Shown here piece after piece: positions 53,817 to 63,302 of a stretch of DNA of 64,000 nucleotides; the first letter of the stretch is position 1, and each line of letters starts with the position of its first letter. A program made the translations under genes and the position numbers. The notes beneath the pieces are model-generated. The model searched no databases. It was not told where the DNA came from and saw only the letters and a list, made by a program, of their open reading frames with translations. The DNA is from Nesterenkonia halotolerans (GTDB lineage: Bacteria; Actinomycetota; Actinomycetes; Actinomycetales; Micrococcaceae): the NCBI RefSeq assembly GCF_014874065.1, contig NZ_JADBEE010000001.1, positions 1,736,001-1,800,000 on the forward strand, in the 5' to 3' direction.

Positions 53817-54833
53817 ATGAGTCATCCGGTGAACGCCGACTCCACCTCGCGCTCCACGTTCAGGAAGATCTCGACCATCATCTTCGCCGTGGTTGCGGTG
53901 ATATGCATCGGCTCGGCGTCATTCTTCTCGGTCCAGTCGGCCTCCGGCGGCACAGACGTGCGCAGCAACATGACGCTGGTCGCACCGGCAGCAGCAGGCG
54001 GCGGGTGGGACACGTTCCAGCGCGAGCTGCAGCAGAGTCTGCAGACCAACGACCTGGTGAGCAATGTTCAGGTGATCAACGTCCCCGGGGCCGGTGGCAC
54101 GATCGCGATCGGAAATGTGGCCTCGCTCCCGGACGCGAATAATCTGATGGTCGGCGGAACCGGGCAGATCGCAGCCCAGATCCAGTTCGGCACAGAATCT
54201 CAGCTGCAGGACGTGTTGCCGGTCGCGAAGGTGCTCGAGGAGTACGACATCATCGTCGTGCCTGCTGATTCGCCCTACGAGACCATGGACGAGCTGGTCG
54301 AGGCGTGGCGCGAGGACCCGAGCGGCACGCCATGGACCGGAGGCGGGTCCTTCGATCAGCTGGTGATCACCGAGACCGCCCTGGAATCCGACATCAGCCC
54401 CAGCGAGATGACCTACATCCCCTCCGACGGCGGCGGCGAGGCGATCCAGGCGCTGCTCAACGGAACCGCAGAAGCCTCGGCGGGCGGCTTCGCCGACATG
54501 TACCCACAGGTCGAGTCCGGGCGGCTGCGCGTCCTGGGCGTCGTGGCCGAGGAACGGCTCGAAGGCGTGGATGACATCCCGACGCTGGCCGAACAGGGTT
54601 ACGACGTCACGCTGACGAATTGGAGAGCCCTCTTCGCGCCACCCAGCGCCACGGAGGAAGAGATCGCCGAACTGGCCCAGGTGGTGGACGAGGCAGTGGT
54701 GACCCCCGAATGGGAGGCCACCGTGGAACAGAACTACTGGCGAGAAGCCCCCCTGCAGGGCGAGGAGCTGGATGACTACATCGCCGAGGAGACCGAGCGC
54801 ATCGCCGGCCTGTTCGAGGAGATGGGACAGTGA
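53817..54833 (+). CDS. tctC: Tripartite tricarboxylate transporter substrate-binding protein
   Basis: A 338-residue extracytoplasmic receptor of a TTT-family transporter for carboxylates. A hydrophobic segment (IIFAVVAVICIGSASFFSV, residues 20-40) exports or anchors it. The conserved binding loops are VAPAAAGGGWDTFQRE, VPGAGGTIAIGNVA and GGFADMYPQVESGRLRVLGV. The ATG at 53817 is preceded by GAAGGGA; an in-frame ATG at 53763 is an alternative. It is first in tctCBA, overlapping tctB by four bases. Confidence 0.9.
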   Translation: MSHPVNADSTSRSTFRKISTIIFAVVAVICIGSASFFSVQSASGGTDVRSNMTLVAPAAAGGGWDTFQRELQQSLQTNDLVSNVQVINVPGAGGTIAIGNVASLPDANNLMVGGTGQIAAQIQFGTESQLQDVLPVAKVLEEYDIIVVPADSPYETMDELVEAWREDPSGTPWTGGGSFDQLVITETALESDISPSEMTYIPSDGGGEAIQALLNGTAEASAGGFADMYPQVESGRLRVLGVVAEERLEGVDDIPTLAEQGYDVTLTNWRALFAPPSATEEEIAELAQVVDEAVVTPEWEATVEQNYWREAPLQGEELDDYIAEETERIAGLFEEMGQ

Positions 54834-55426
54834 CGACACCGATGAACCCCTCACCTGACACTCACACCGACTCTCCACCCCCGGTGAGCTCCACCGAGAC
54901 GACGCCGCAGAGCTCGCTTCCCGGTCCCGCTCCCGCCGGGGAAGGGACGTTCTGGCATGGGCGCTCGGGACTGATCATGCCTGGCGTGATCGCCGCCTTC
55001 AGCCTCTACATCCTCATCGGCGTGCTCACCATGGATGTGGGAGAGGCAGACTTCCCGGGACCGCGGTTCTTCCCGACCATCCTCGCCGTGCTGGGCCTCA
55101 TCCTGGCGGCGATCATCGCCGCGGGAATCCTGCGTCACCCGGAACACCCGGAGAACCAGTCCGGCAGGACGTGGCGGTTCCATTCTGACTTCCAGGCCCT
55201 GGGCTGGACCGTGGGCGGGTTCCTCGCGTTCGCGGTGCTCCTGCCCTGGCTCGGCTGGATCCTCGCCGGCGGCGTGGCCTTCTGGTGTGCCGCCCGCGGC
55301 TTCGGCTCCCGCCGCCCCGTGTTCGACATCCTCGTCAGCCTCTTCATGAGCTCAGTGGTCTATCTCGCGTTCAGCGTCGCACTTGGACTGAACCTGCCCT
55401 CGGGCATCCTTGGAGGTGGTTTCTGA
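54830..55426 (+). CDS. tctB: Tripartite tricarboxylate transporter small membrane subunit
   Basis: A 198-residue protein with four membrane segments after a Pro/Thr/Ser-rich cytoplasmic N-terminus of 45 residues. The conserved DFPGPRFFPTILAVLGLIL motif is typical of TctB. Start is GTG, overlapping the tctC stop (GTGA). It is required with TctA for cation-driven uptake. Confidence 0.88.
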   Translation: MTTPMNPSPDTHTDSPPPVSSTETTPQSSLPGPAPAGEGTFWHGRSGLIMPGVIAAFSLYILIGVLTMDVGEADFPGPRFFPTILAVLGLILAAIIAAGILRHPEHPENQSGRTWRFHSDFQALGWTVGGFLAFAVLLPWLGWILAGGVAFWCAARGFGSRRPVFDILVSLFMSSVVYLAFSVALGLNLPSGILGGGF

Positions 55427-55427
55427 C

Positions 55428-56933
55428 ATGGAGTCTCTCTCCCTGTTGATGGAAGGATTCGGCGGCGCGCTGACCCCGATCAACCTCCTCTGGGTCGTCG
55501 TGGGGTGTCTGCTGGGCACCGCCGTCGGCGTCATGCCGGGCCTGGGTTCCTCCATGGCTGTGGCCCTGCTGCTGCCCATGACCTTTGCCCTGGACCCGAC
55601 GGCCGCGTTCATCCTGTTCGCCGGTGTGTACTTCGGTGGACTCTTCGGCGACTCCACCATGGCGATCCTGATGAACACCCCCGGCCAGGCCTCGGCCATC
55701 GCCTCCACCTTCGAGGGCCACAAGATGGCCCTGGACGGCAGGGCACCCCAGGCATTGGCGACGGCGGCGATCGGCGCGTTCATCGGCGGCATCATCGCCT
55801 CCACGATCGTCGTCTTCTTCGCCCCCACGCTGGCCGAGCTCTCCCGCTACTTCGGTCCGGCCGAGTACTTCGCGCTGGCGGTCTTCGCGTTCATCGCCAC
55901 CTCCTCGGTGGTCTCGGAGTCCGTGCCGAAGGGCCTGGCGGCCCTGGTGCTGGGTCTGGGCTTCTCCACCGTGGGCATCGACTCCGTCACCGGAACGCAG
56001 CGCTTCACCCTGGGCGCGCCGCAGCTCTTCGAGGGCATCTCGCTGATCACGGTCACCGTGGCCATCCTGGCTCTCGGTGAGGTGTTCTACGTGGCATCGC
56101 GAGCGCGCCGGGACAAGCGCGACCTGAAGACACGCTCTGCCGGACGCCCCTGGCTGAAGTGGGCAGAGTTCAAGGAAGCAGCCCCGGCCTGGGGCCGCGG
56201 CACCGTGATCGGACTGCCCTTCGGCGTGATCCCGGTGGGCGGATCCGAGGTGCCCACCTTCATGGCGTTCGATGTGGAGCGGCGCCTGGACCGTCGTCGT
56301 CGTTTCCCGAAGTTCGGCAAGGGCGCCATCCGTGGTCTGGCGGCCCCGGAAGCAGCCGGCAACTCCACCACAGGCATGGCCATGGGCGCGCTGCTCGCGC
56401 TGGGACTGCCGGTCTCCGCGACGGCGGCCATCATGTTGGCGGCGTTCCGCCAGTATGGGCTGCAGCCGGGTCCGCTGCTGTTCGACCGCAATCCGGATCT
56501 GGTCTGGGCGCTGCTGGCGAGCTTCTTCATCGCCATGGTCGTCCTGCTCATCATCAACCTGCCGTTCGCCCAGCTGTGGTCCAAGCTGCTGCTGATCCCG
56601 CAGCCCTACCTCTACGCCGGCATCACCGTGTTCTGCGGGCTCGGTGTCTATGCCACCTCCGGTCGGGTCTTCGACCTGCTGCTGCTCCTGGGGATCGGCG
56701 TGCTGGGCTTCCTGATGCGGCGCTACGGCTACCCGCTGGCGCCGCTGATGATCGGCATGGTGCTTGGACCGCTGGCGGAGACCTCGGTGCGCGATGCGCT
56801 GCTGTCCTCCGACGGTGACTACTCCGCGCTGATCGACAGCCCCATCACCTGGTTCATCTATGGACTGCTCGCGCTGGTGCTGGCCTTCACGGTCCGCGCA
56901 GCGGTGGTGAAGCGGAGCCGCCAGGACATCTGA
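55428..56933 (+). CDS. tctA: Tripartite tricarboxylate transporter large membrane subunit
   Basis: A 501-residue protein with about a dozen membrane segments that forms the translocation path. Family signatures are GVMPGLGSSMAVALLLP, YFGGLFGDSTMAILMNTPG and the cytoplasmic PEAAGNSTTGMAMGALLALGLPVSATAA repeat. ATG 55428 starts one base after the tctB stop, with GGAGG upstream. The substrate could be citrate or another organic acid and is not predictable here. Confidence 0.94.
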   Translation: MESLSLLMEGFGGALTPINLLWVVVGCLLGTAVGVMPGLGSSMAVALLLPMTFALDPTAAFILFAGVYFGGLFGDSTMAILMNTPGQASAIASTFEGHKMALDGRAPQALATAAIGAFIGGIIASTIVVFFAPTLAELSRYFGPAEYFALAVFAFIATSSVVSESVPKGLAALVLGLGFSTVGIDSVTGTQRFTLGAPQLFEGISLITVTVAILALGEVFYVASRARRDKRDLKTRSAGRPWLKWAEFKEAAPAWGRGTVIGLPFGVIPVGGSEVPTFMAFDVERRLDRRRRFPKFGKGAIRGLAAPEAAGNSTTGMAMGALLALGLPVSATAAIMLAAFRQYGLQPGPLLFDRNPDLVWALLASFFIAMVVLLIINLPFAQLWSKLLLIPQPYLYAGITVFCGLGVYATSGRVFDLLLLLGIGVLGFLMRRYGYPLAPLMIGMVLGPLAETSVRDALLSSDGDYSALIDSPITWFIYGLLALVLAFTVRAAVVKRSRQDI

Positions 56934-56963
56934 TCCCGGGGCATGGCAGTCAGCTGCAAGCGG

Positions 56964-57533
56964 CTAGGCGTCGGGGGTCTCTGGACTGGGAGTCTCTGGG
57001 TCGGGGGTCCCGCGATCGGCGATCCAGCGCCGGTGGATGCTTGCGGCCACCCAGAGCACCAGCGGAAGGCTCAGCAGCACCGTGAACAGGCGCACCATAT
57101 GCGCGCCGATGATCACCGCGCCGTCGAAGCCCAGAGCGACGCCGGCGGTCACCATCTCGGCCACGCCTCCTGGCATCAGCGAGAGCATGGACTCTGCGGG
57201 TTCCAGAATCCCGAGCGCGGCGAAGGCCCAGCCGAAGAGGACGCCCGCCCCCAGGACCGCCCCGACGGCGAGCGCACCCGGGGCGAGGAAGCGCCTGAAC
57301 TGCCGAAACGTGTCCGGGGCGATGGTGGCTCCGATCGCGGTCCCCACCAGCAGCTGGGCCAGCAGGACCACAAGGTTCGGCACCTGCACCGCGAGACCGA
57401 ATCCGAGGTTGACCGCAGCCGCCCCGAGGAGGCCTCCGGTGAGCGGCCACAGCGGCATCCGCCACCACCGAAAGAGCATGGCGGCAGTCGCGGAGCCCGC
57501 CATCACCGCGAGCAGCGGCAGGAGCTCGCTCAT
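56964..57533 (-). CDS. AbrB-family membrane protein, C-terminal half gene
   Basis: A 189-residue hydrophobic protein equal to one AbrB-duplication unit of the PF05145 membrane family (named AbrB but unrelated to the Bacillus DNA-binding regulator). The conserved LSLMPGGVAEMVTAGVALGFDGA with AHMVRLFTVLL is present. Normally two such units form one protein of about 350 residues; here they are separate genes overlapping by ATGA. No clear ribosome binding site is seen, so translation is probably coupled. It converges on tctCBA, a recurring neighbour of this family. Confidence 0.82.
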   Translation of the reverse strand: MSELLPLLAVMAGSATAAMLFRWWRMPLWPLTGGLLGAAAVNLGFGLAVQVPNLVVLLAQLLVGTAIGATIAPDTFRQFRRFLAPGALAVGAVLGAGVLFGWAFAALGILEPAESMLSLMPGGVAEMVTAGVALGFDGAVIIGAHMVRLFTVLLSLPLVLWVAASIHRRWIADRGTPDPETPSPETPDA

Positions 57534-58063
57534 GAGAGCACCAGAAGCAGGATGGGAAGGACGACGAGCACCAGCGAGAACAGCCTCACGGCGTGGACGC
57601 TGAGCACGATTCCGACGTCGGCACCCTTGTCGAGAGCGATCGCGGAGACCTCGGCCAGACCACCTGGGGTCACGGCCAACACCGCCGTGACCGGGTCCAC
57701 TCGATAGCGTGACATCAAGATGGTGATGAACACGAGGTTGAGCGCCGTGAGCGCGAGGTAGGCGAGGACCACGGGAACGGCGATCGCTGCCGTGCTGATG
57801 ATCGAGTCCAGGGTGAGCAGCACCCCGGAGGCCAGTCCTACGGTGGTCAGCCCGATCTGCCGGGCCGCGAGCGGGAGCCTGGCGGGCCTCATGCGACGAG
57901 TCCAGGGCTGGTTCACCAGCGCCGAGCCCAGCACGCTGCCGATCAGCATTCCTGCCGGAACCCCGAGCACCTCGAGCAGCGCGCCGCCGCTTGCGCCGCC
58001 CAGGAGGAGTCGGCCGATGCCGAGCAGTCCCGCTGGGCGCGCGCCCTCGTCGGTGGCTTCCAG
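57530..58063 (-). CDS. AbrB-family membrane protein, N-terminal half gene, probable CTG start
   Basis: A 177-residue AbrB unit with AVTPGGLAEVSAIALDKGADVGI and VHAVRLFSLVLVV. A GTG at 57970 is the first ordinary start, but in-frame sequence upstream of it (GRLLLGGASGGALLEV) is conserved first-helix sequence of the family. Between it and the upstream stop at 58115 there is no ATG, GTG or TTG. A CTG at 58061-58063 follows GGAGGAG with ideal spacing and is taken as the start. Confidence 0.7.
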   Translation of the reverse strand: MEATDEGARPAGLLGIGRLLLGGASGGALLEVLGVPAGMLIGSVLGSALVNQPWTRRMRPARLPLAARQIGLTTVGLASGVLLTLDSIISTAAIAVPVVLAYLALTALNLVFITILMSRYRVDPVTAVLAVTPGGLAEVSAIALDKGADVGIVLSVHAVRLFSLVLVVLPILLLVLS

Positions 58064-58089
58064 TTCGTCTCCTCCCGGATCGGCGCCCT

Positions 58090-58923
58090 TCAGCGCTGCG
58101 GCCAGACCGAGCGTTCACGCATGACGTCGGCGAGCGCCTCGGCGTCGTCGGTCATCAGGCCGTCCACTCCCATGTCCAAAAGCCCATGCATCTGAAGGGG
58201 ATCATCGACCACCCAGACATGGACCTGCAGCCCTGCTCGATGGCAGCGCTGCACGAACCGCGGGGTCACCACGCGGATGCGTCCATGCGAGATCGGGACC
58301 TGCACGCAGTCGATCTCTGCGACCCGCCCGGTCAGCCGGCGCATCATGCCCAGCGGGCCCAGCAGCACGATCATCGCCGTGGCCACCCAGCCTCCCGAGG
58401 TGGCCACCGGGTGGGAGAGCAGTCTGCGCACGCGGTGTCGGCGGGCATCGTTGAAGCTCGCGGCGAGCACGCGATCGTGAGCCTGGTGCTTCTCCACGAT
58501 GCGGGTGAACTCGGGGACGGATTCCGCGTCCTTGAGGTCCACGTTGAGGTGGACATCGTCCCAGGTGGTCAGGAGATCTTCGAAGCGGACCAGTTCTTCG
58601 GCGAACTCGCCCTCGGCCCCGACCCGGAGCTGGGCGAGCTCCTCCCAGGTCTTCTCGCTGAGCTTGCCGGTGCCGGTGGTGGCGCGATCGAGCTCTTCGT
58701 CATGGAAGATCACCAGCGTGCCGTCGGAGGAGGTGCGCACGTCGAGCTCCAGATACCGATACCCGAGATCGACCGCCCGACGGAAGGCGCCCATGGTGTT
58801 CTCACGGCGCGGATCAGCTCCGCGGTGCGCAAAGGCCAGGGGGCTGTGGTGCAGCGGACCCGGCCGGGAGTTCAGCAGATAGGGAACCTCGCGATAGGTG
58901 TGGCGACGGTAGGGTGTGGCCAT
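58090..58923 (-). CDS. Glycerophosphodiester phosphodiesterase
   Basis: A 277-residue TIM-barrel enzyme releasing glycerol-3-phosphate from deacylated phospholipids. Active-site motifs are FAHRGAD with ENTMGAF, ELDVRTSSDGTLVIFHDEEL, and the late LQVHVWVVDD. No signal peptide, so cytoplasmic. A hydrophobic stretch (ATAMIVLLGPLG, about 180) sits in the insertion found in many actinobacterial members. Starts directly after the HAD gene stop. Confidence 0.93.
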   Translation of the reverse strand: MATPYRRHTYREVPYLLNSRPGPLHHSPLAFAHRGADPRRENTMGAFRRAVDLGYRYLELDVRTSSDGTLVIFHDEELDRATTGTGKLSEKTWEELAQLRVGAEGEFAEELVRFEDLLTTWDDVHLNVDLKDAESVPEFTRIVEKHQAHDRVLAASFNDARRHRVRRLLSHPVATSGGWVATAMIVLLGPLGMMRRLTGRVAEIDCVQVPISHGRIRVVTPRFVQRCHRAGLQVHVWVVDDPLQMHGLLDMGVDGLMTDDAEALADVMRERSVWPQR

Positions 58924-59874
58924 CTACAGCTCTCCGGCGAGGAGCTGCTCGATCACCTGAGCGACGCCGTCGTCGTCGCAGGAGGCGGCGGTGTGGTTTG
59001 CGGCGGACCGGGCCAGTGGGTGCGCTGAGCCGACGGCCCAGGACCTTCCCGCCCAGCGCAGCATCTCGATGTCATTGGGCATGTCGCCGAAGGCGATGAC
59101 ACGGTCACGCGCGATCTGCTGGCTGGCGGCATACCGGGCCAGACCGGAGGCCTTGTTCACGCCCTGGGCGGAGAGCTCCAGGAGACTGATCCCGGGAGCC
59201 GAGTGCGTCACGGTGAGCAGGTCCCCCACTTCCGACTGGACCCTGCCGAGGAACTCATCGGGCGCCATGGCCTCGGTCTTGCAGAGCAGCTTCACCACCC
59301 GGTCGGTCACATGGGCGCTGGTGACGTCGCTGTCCGGGGTCTGCGCCGCATGGGTGAGCGCGTCGCGCTCCAGCGTCTCGTCCAGCGGGCCGAGCCGGAG
59401 CTCCTGTTCGGTGACTCCGGCGGCGCGGCGTCGATTCTCTTCGAAGAAGAGCGAGCCGGCGATGAAGGGCTCCTCCATGTGCAGGTGTTCCAGGGTCTCT
59501 GCGGCGAAGGAGGCCTGCGGGTCGATCTCGGAGATCAAGTCCTTCACGGTGAACAGCGCGGCAGCGTCCAGCGCGGTCTCATGCACCACCCGATCGGTGG
59601 CGAGATCGTAGATCACCGCGCCGTTGGAGGCGATGACCGTACCCGGCTGACCGAGGGTCGCACTGATGTGCTTGAGCCAGCGCACCGGTCGGCCGGTCAC
59701 CAGCACCACACGGATCCCGGCGGACTGCGCCGCCTGAAACGCCTCGACGGTCCTGGCGGAGACCGAGCCGGTCTCGGTGTGGGTGTAGCTGAGGATCGTG
59801 CCGTCGATGTCGCTGGCGATCAGCTGCACGTCTCCGAGGGCGGAGGTGGACGCCGGAAGCGAGAGTTCGGTCAC
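58924..59874 (-). CDS. HAD-superfamily IIB (Cof-type) phosphatase
   Basis: A 316-residue sugar- or cofactor-phosphate phosphatase. HAD motifs in order: ASDIDGTIL, VVLVTGRP, Lys in GVNKASGL and AFGDMPNDIEML. The cap domain between residues 95 and 220 is of the Cof type. GTG start at 59874. Four bases separate it from the PfkB kinase stop and none from the GDPD start, so they share a transcript. Only distantly similar to the other Cof protein at 4097. Confidence 0.9.
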   Translation of the reverse strand: MTELSLPASTSALGDVQLIASDIDGTILSYTHTETGSVSARTVEAFQAAQSAGIRVVLVTGRPVRWLKHISATLGQPGTVIASNGAVIYDLATDRVVHETALDAAALFTVKDLISEIDPQASFAAETLEHLHMEEPFIAGSLFFEENRRRAAGVTEQELRLGPLDETLERDALTHAAQTPDSDVTSAHVTDRVVKLLCKTEAMAPDEFLGRVQSEVGDLLTVTHSAPGISLLELSAQGVNKASGLARYAASQQIARDRVIAFGDMPNDIEMLRWAGRSWAVGSAHPLARSAANHTAASCDDDGVAQVIEQLLAGEL

Positions 59875-59878
59875 GGGT

Positions 59879-60895
59879 TCAGCCCCGGAGAGCCTGGTCG
59901 AGCTCCTCAGCGGTCGGCGGCTGAGCCCCGAAGCGTGAGGAGTTGATGGCGGCCGCGCGCGCCGCGGTGCGCAGCACGGTGCTGAGCTGGTCGGTGCTGA
60001 TCTCGCGCAGGGCTGGACGACGGGAGGCGCCGAGGAGATGCATTCCGCGCAGCGTGGAGAGCGTGGCCGCCATGAAGGAGTCGCCCGCCCCCACCGTGTC
60101 AGCGACTTCGATGGAGAAGGCCTCCTGCTCGGCGAAGCCCGCGCGGGTCAGGCCCATCGCACCAGAGGGCCCTCGGGTCACGGTGACCAGGGAGGGGCCC
60201 ATCTGCAGCCAGGCATCCATCGTCTCCCGGTGGCTGCGCTCGGGGTAGAGCAGGTCGAGATCGTCGGTGGAGGCCTGGATGATGTCTGCCCGGGAGATGA
60301 ACTCTTCGGCCTGGCGGCGCGCCTCATCTCGATTGGGCACCAGGGTGGGCCGGTAGTTCGGGTCATAGGAGACCGTGGCGACGGCGTGCGCGCGGTCGAT
60401 CACGTTCTTCACGGTCTCGGCGCCGGGCTGGAGCATCGCCCCGATCGAGCCTGCATGCAGGTGTTCCAGCGGGCCGGAGTCCTGATCTCTGGGGGCCTGG
60501 TCCTGTGAAAGGCCCCCGGCGTGGCCGGCTTGTCCGGCCTCTCCGGCGAGAGTGCAGAACTTTTTCTCCAGCTCATCGGCGCTGGGCAGCGTCCAGTCCA
60601 GGGTGAACTCGTAGCTGGCCTGCCCGGTGGGATCCAGCGTGGCTCGAGCCACGGAGGTCGGGGAAGCGTCGGCCTCGAGCAGGGCGGTGATGCCCTGGGC
60701 CCGGAGACTGCGGGCGATCATGCGTCCGTATTCGTCATCTCCCCGGCGGCCGGCGAAGACGACGTCGTGCTCCAATCGGGCGAGCCCCACTGCGACATTG
60801 AACGGTGAGCCCCCGACGTGCGCCTTGGGGGCAGATGTCTCGGACTGGACGACATCCACCAAGCACTCGCCGATGACCGCTAGGTATGAACTCAC
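59879..60895 (-). CDS. PfkB-family sugar kinase (fructokinase-like)
   Basis: A 338-residue ribokinase-fold kinase. Motif 1 is VGGSPFNVAVGLARL (residues 27-41), and motif 2 with the catalytic Asp is DTVGAGDSFMAATL. The start IGECLVDVV resembles fructokinases. Residues 117-142 are an Ala/Gly/Gln/Asp-rich insertion (AGEAGQAGHAGG onward) not expected in the family, probably a surface loop. It is located 28 bp after the MoeB-like gene; the pathway is not clear from the neighbours. Confidence 0.88.
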   Translation of the reverse strand: MSSYLAVIGECLVDVVQSETSAPKAHVGGSPFNVAVGLARLEHDVVFAGRRGDDEYGRMIARSLRAQGITALLEADASPTSVARATLDPTGQASYEFTLDWTLPSADELEKKFCTLAGEAGQAGHAGGLSQDQAPRDQDSGPLEHLHAGSIGAMLQPGAETVKNVIDRAHAVATVSYDPNYRPTLVPNRDEARRQAEEFISRADIIQASTDDLDLLYPERSHRETMDAWLQMGPSLVTVTRGPSGAMGLTRAGFAEQEAFSIEVADTVGAGDSFMAATLSTLRGMHLLGASRRPALREISTDQLSTVLRTAARAAAINSSRFGAQPPTAEELDQALRG

Positions 60896-60923
60896 CCCAC
60901 TAAACTACCGCACCAGCCCGTGC

Positions 60924-62105
60924 TCAGAGCTGTTTGTAGAGCTCATAGCCACCGATCAGGTTGCGCAGATCCGCCTGCGGGTGCTGCTCGCGCAGGAGTT
61001 CCAGTGCCTGACGGGACCTGACCCCGATCTTGCAGTAGAGCACCACCGGCTTTCCGGCCGCCTGGTCGAGTCCGGAGGCGGCGTCGTCGTCGGCTGTCGC
61101 ACCGCCCATGAGACCGCTCAGCGGCAGGTTCACCGCACCCTCGATGGTGCCCATCTGGTGCTCCCAGGGCTCCCGCACGTCGAGGATGCCGCCGATCTTC
61201 CCGGCATCGATGAGCTCGCGCAGCTGTGCGGGGCTGAGTTCGTCGGCGAGCTTGGGCTCCCCGGTGTAGGGGTTGAACTCGAGGTCCTCGACCTCGGGCT
61301 CGGGGTCTGGATTGAAGCCGCCCAGTCCGGTGACGTCAGCCCCGATGGTGGTCACGGGTTTCCGCGCGGGGTCCGGATGCAGAGTGATCTCGCGAAAGCT
61401 CGAGTTCATCGCGTCATAGGTGAGCACGCGGCCCAGCAGGGTGCGTCCGATCCCGGTGAGGAACTTGATGGTCTCGGTGGCCATGATGGAGCCGATGACT
61501 CCGGGCAGCACGCCGAGCACGCCGGCCTGGGCGCAGGTGGGGACCTCGCCGGCGTCGGGCGCCTCGGGGTAGAGGTCCCGGTAGGTCGGGCCATGGCTTG
61601 CCCAGAAGAGGCTGACCTGCCCGGCGAAGCGCAGGATCGATCCGGAGACCATGGGCTTGTCGGCGATCTCGCAGGCGTCGGCCACCACATAGCGGGTGGC
61701 GAAGTTGTCCGAGCCGTCGACCACGATGTCGGCCTCGGCGATGAGCTCCAGCGCATTGGCCGCGGTGATCGGCTCCCGGTGTTCGTGGATGACGATCTCG
61801 GGGTGCAGGCCGCGCATTACGGCGGCGGCCGAGGCGGTCTTGGGCTGGCCGATGCCAGCCTCGGAGTGGATCACCTGCCGGTGCAGATTGGAGCGGTCCA
61901 CCACGTCATGGTCGATCACGTCGATGGTGCCCACGCCGGCGGCTGCCAGGTAGGTCAGGATCGGCGCGCCGAGCCCGCCGGCGCCGATGACCACGACGCG
62001 AGAGTTCAGCAGCTTGGCCTGGGCCTCGATGCCGAAGCCGTCGAGCGAGAAGTGCCGCTGGAACCGCTCCATCTGGGAGGCGGAGAACTGGGAGAGATCA
62101 TTCAT
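60924..62105 (-). CDS. ThiF/MoeB-type adenylyltransferase with C-terminal rhodanese domain (MoeZ-like)
   Basis: A 393-residue E1-like enzyme. The adenylation domain has the nucleotide loop VIGAGGLGAPILTYLAAAGVG, the RSNLHRQVIH motif and VDGSDNFATRYV; the catalytic Cys region is VPTCAQAGVLG. After a linker (about 270-295) comes a rhodanese domain with active Cys in VLYCKIGVRSR. It activates the C-terminal Gly-Gly of a sulfur carrier and loads sulfur. In this cluster the substrate is ThiS, though MoaD-type or CysO-type carriers are also possible. Confidence 0.92.
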   Translation of the reverse strand: MNDLSQFSASQMERFQRHFSLDGFGIEAQAKLLNSRVVVIGAGGLGAPILTYLAAAGVGTIDVIDHDVVDRSNLHRQVIHSEAGIGQPKTASAAAVMRGLHPEIVIHEHREPITAANALELIAEADIVVDGSDNFATRYVVADACEIADKPMVSGSILRFAGQVSLFWASHGPTYRDLYPEAPDAGEVPTCAQAGVLGVLPGVIGSIMATETIKFLTGIGRTLLGRVLTYDAMNSSFREITLHPDPARKPVTTIGADVTGLGGFNPDPEPEVEDLEFNPYTGEPKLADELSPAQLRELIDAGKIGGILDVREPWEHQMGTIEGAVNLPLSGLMGGATADDDAASGLDQAAGKPVVLYCKIGVRSRQALELLREQHPQADLRNLIGGYELYKQL

Positions 62106-62119
62106 CGGTGCGTGGGTCC

Positions 62120-63185
<1,066 letters not shown>

Positions 63186-63302
63186 GGTTCTCCACGTCGT
63201 CTGGTGCGGGTGGTCTTGGCACAACACGGCACGGGCCGGGTGTGTTCCTGGTCCGATCCAGGCCTCGGGCCAGCGAGTGCGGGCCACGACCAGTCTAGTG
63301 AG

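Noticed and set aside
56964..58063. Split AbrB gene as a frameshift pseudogene
   Set aside because: The ATGA overlap, intact motifs in both halves and plausible lengths point to two coupled genes, although a recent frameshift cannot be fully excluded.
63186..63302. Possible TPP riboswitch before thiS
   Set aside because: The CTGAGA thi-box core is absent and the gap is a spacer inside the thiO-thiS-thiG run; a riboswitch, if any, would be upstream of thiO outside the window.
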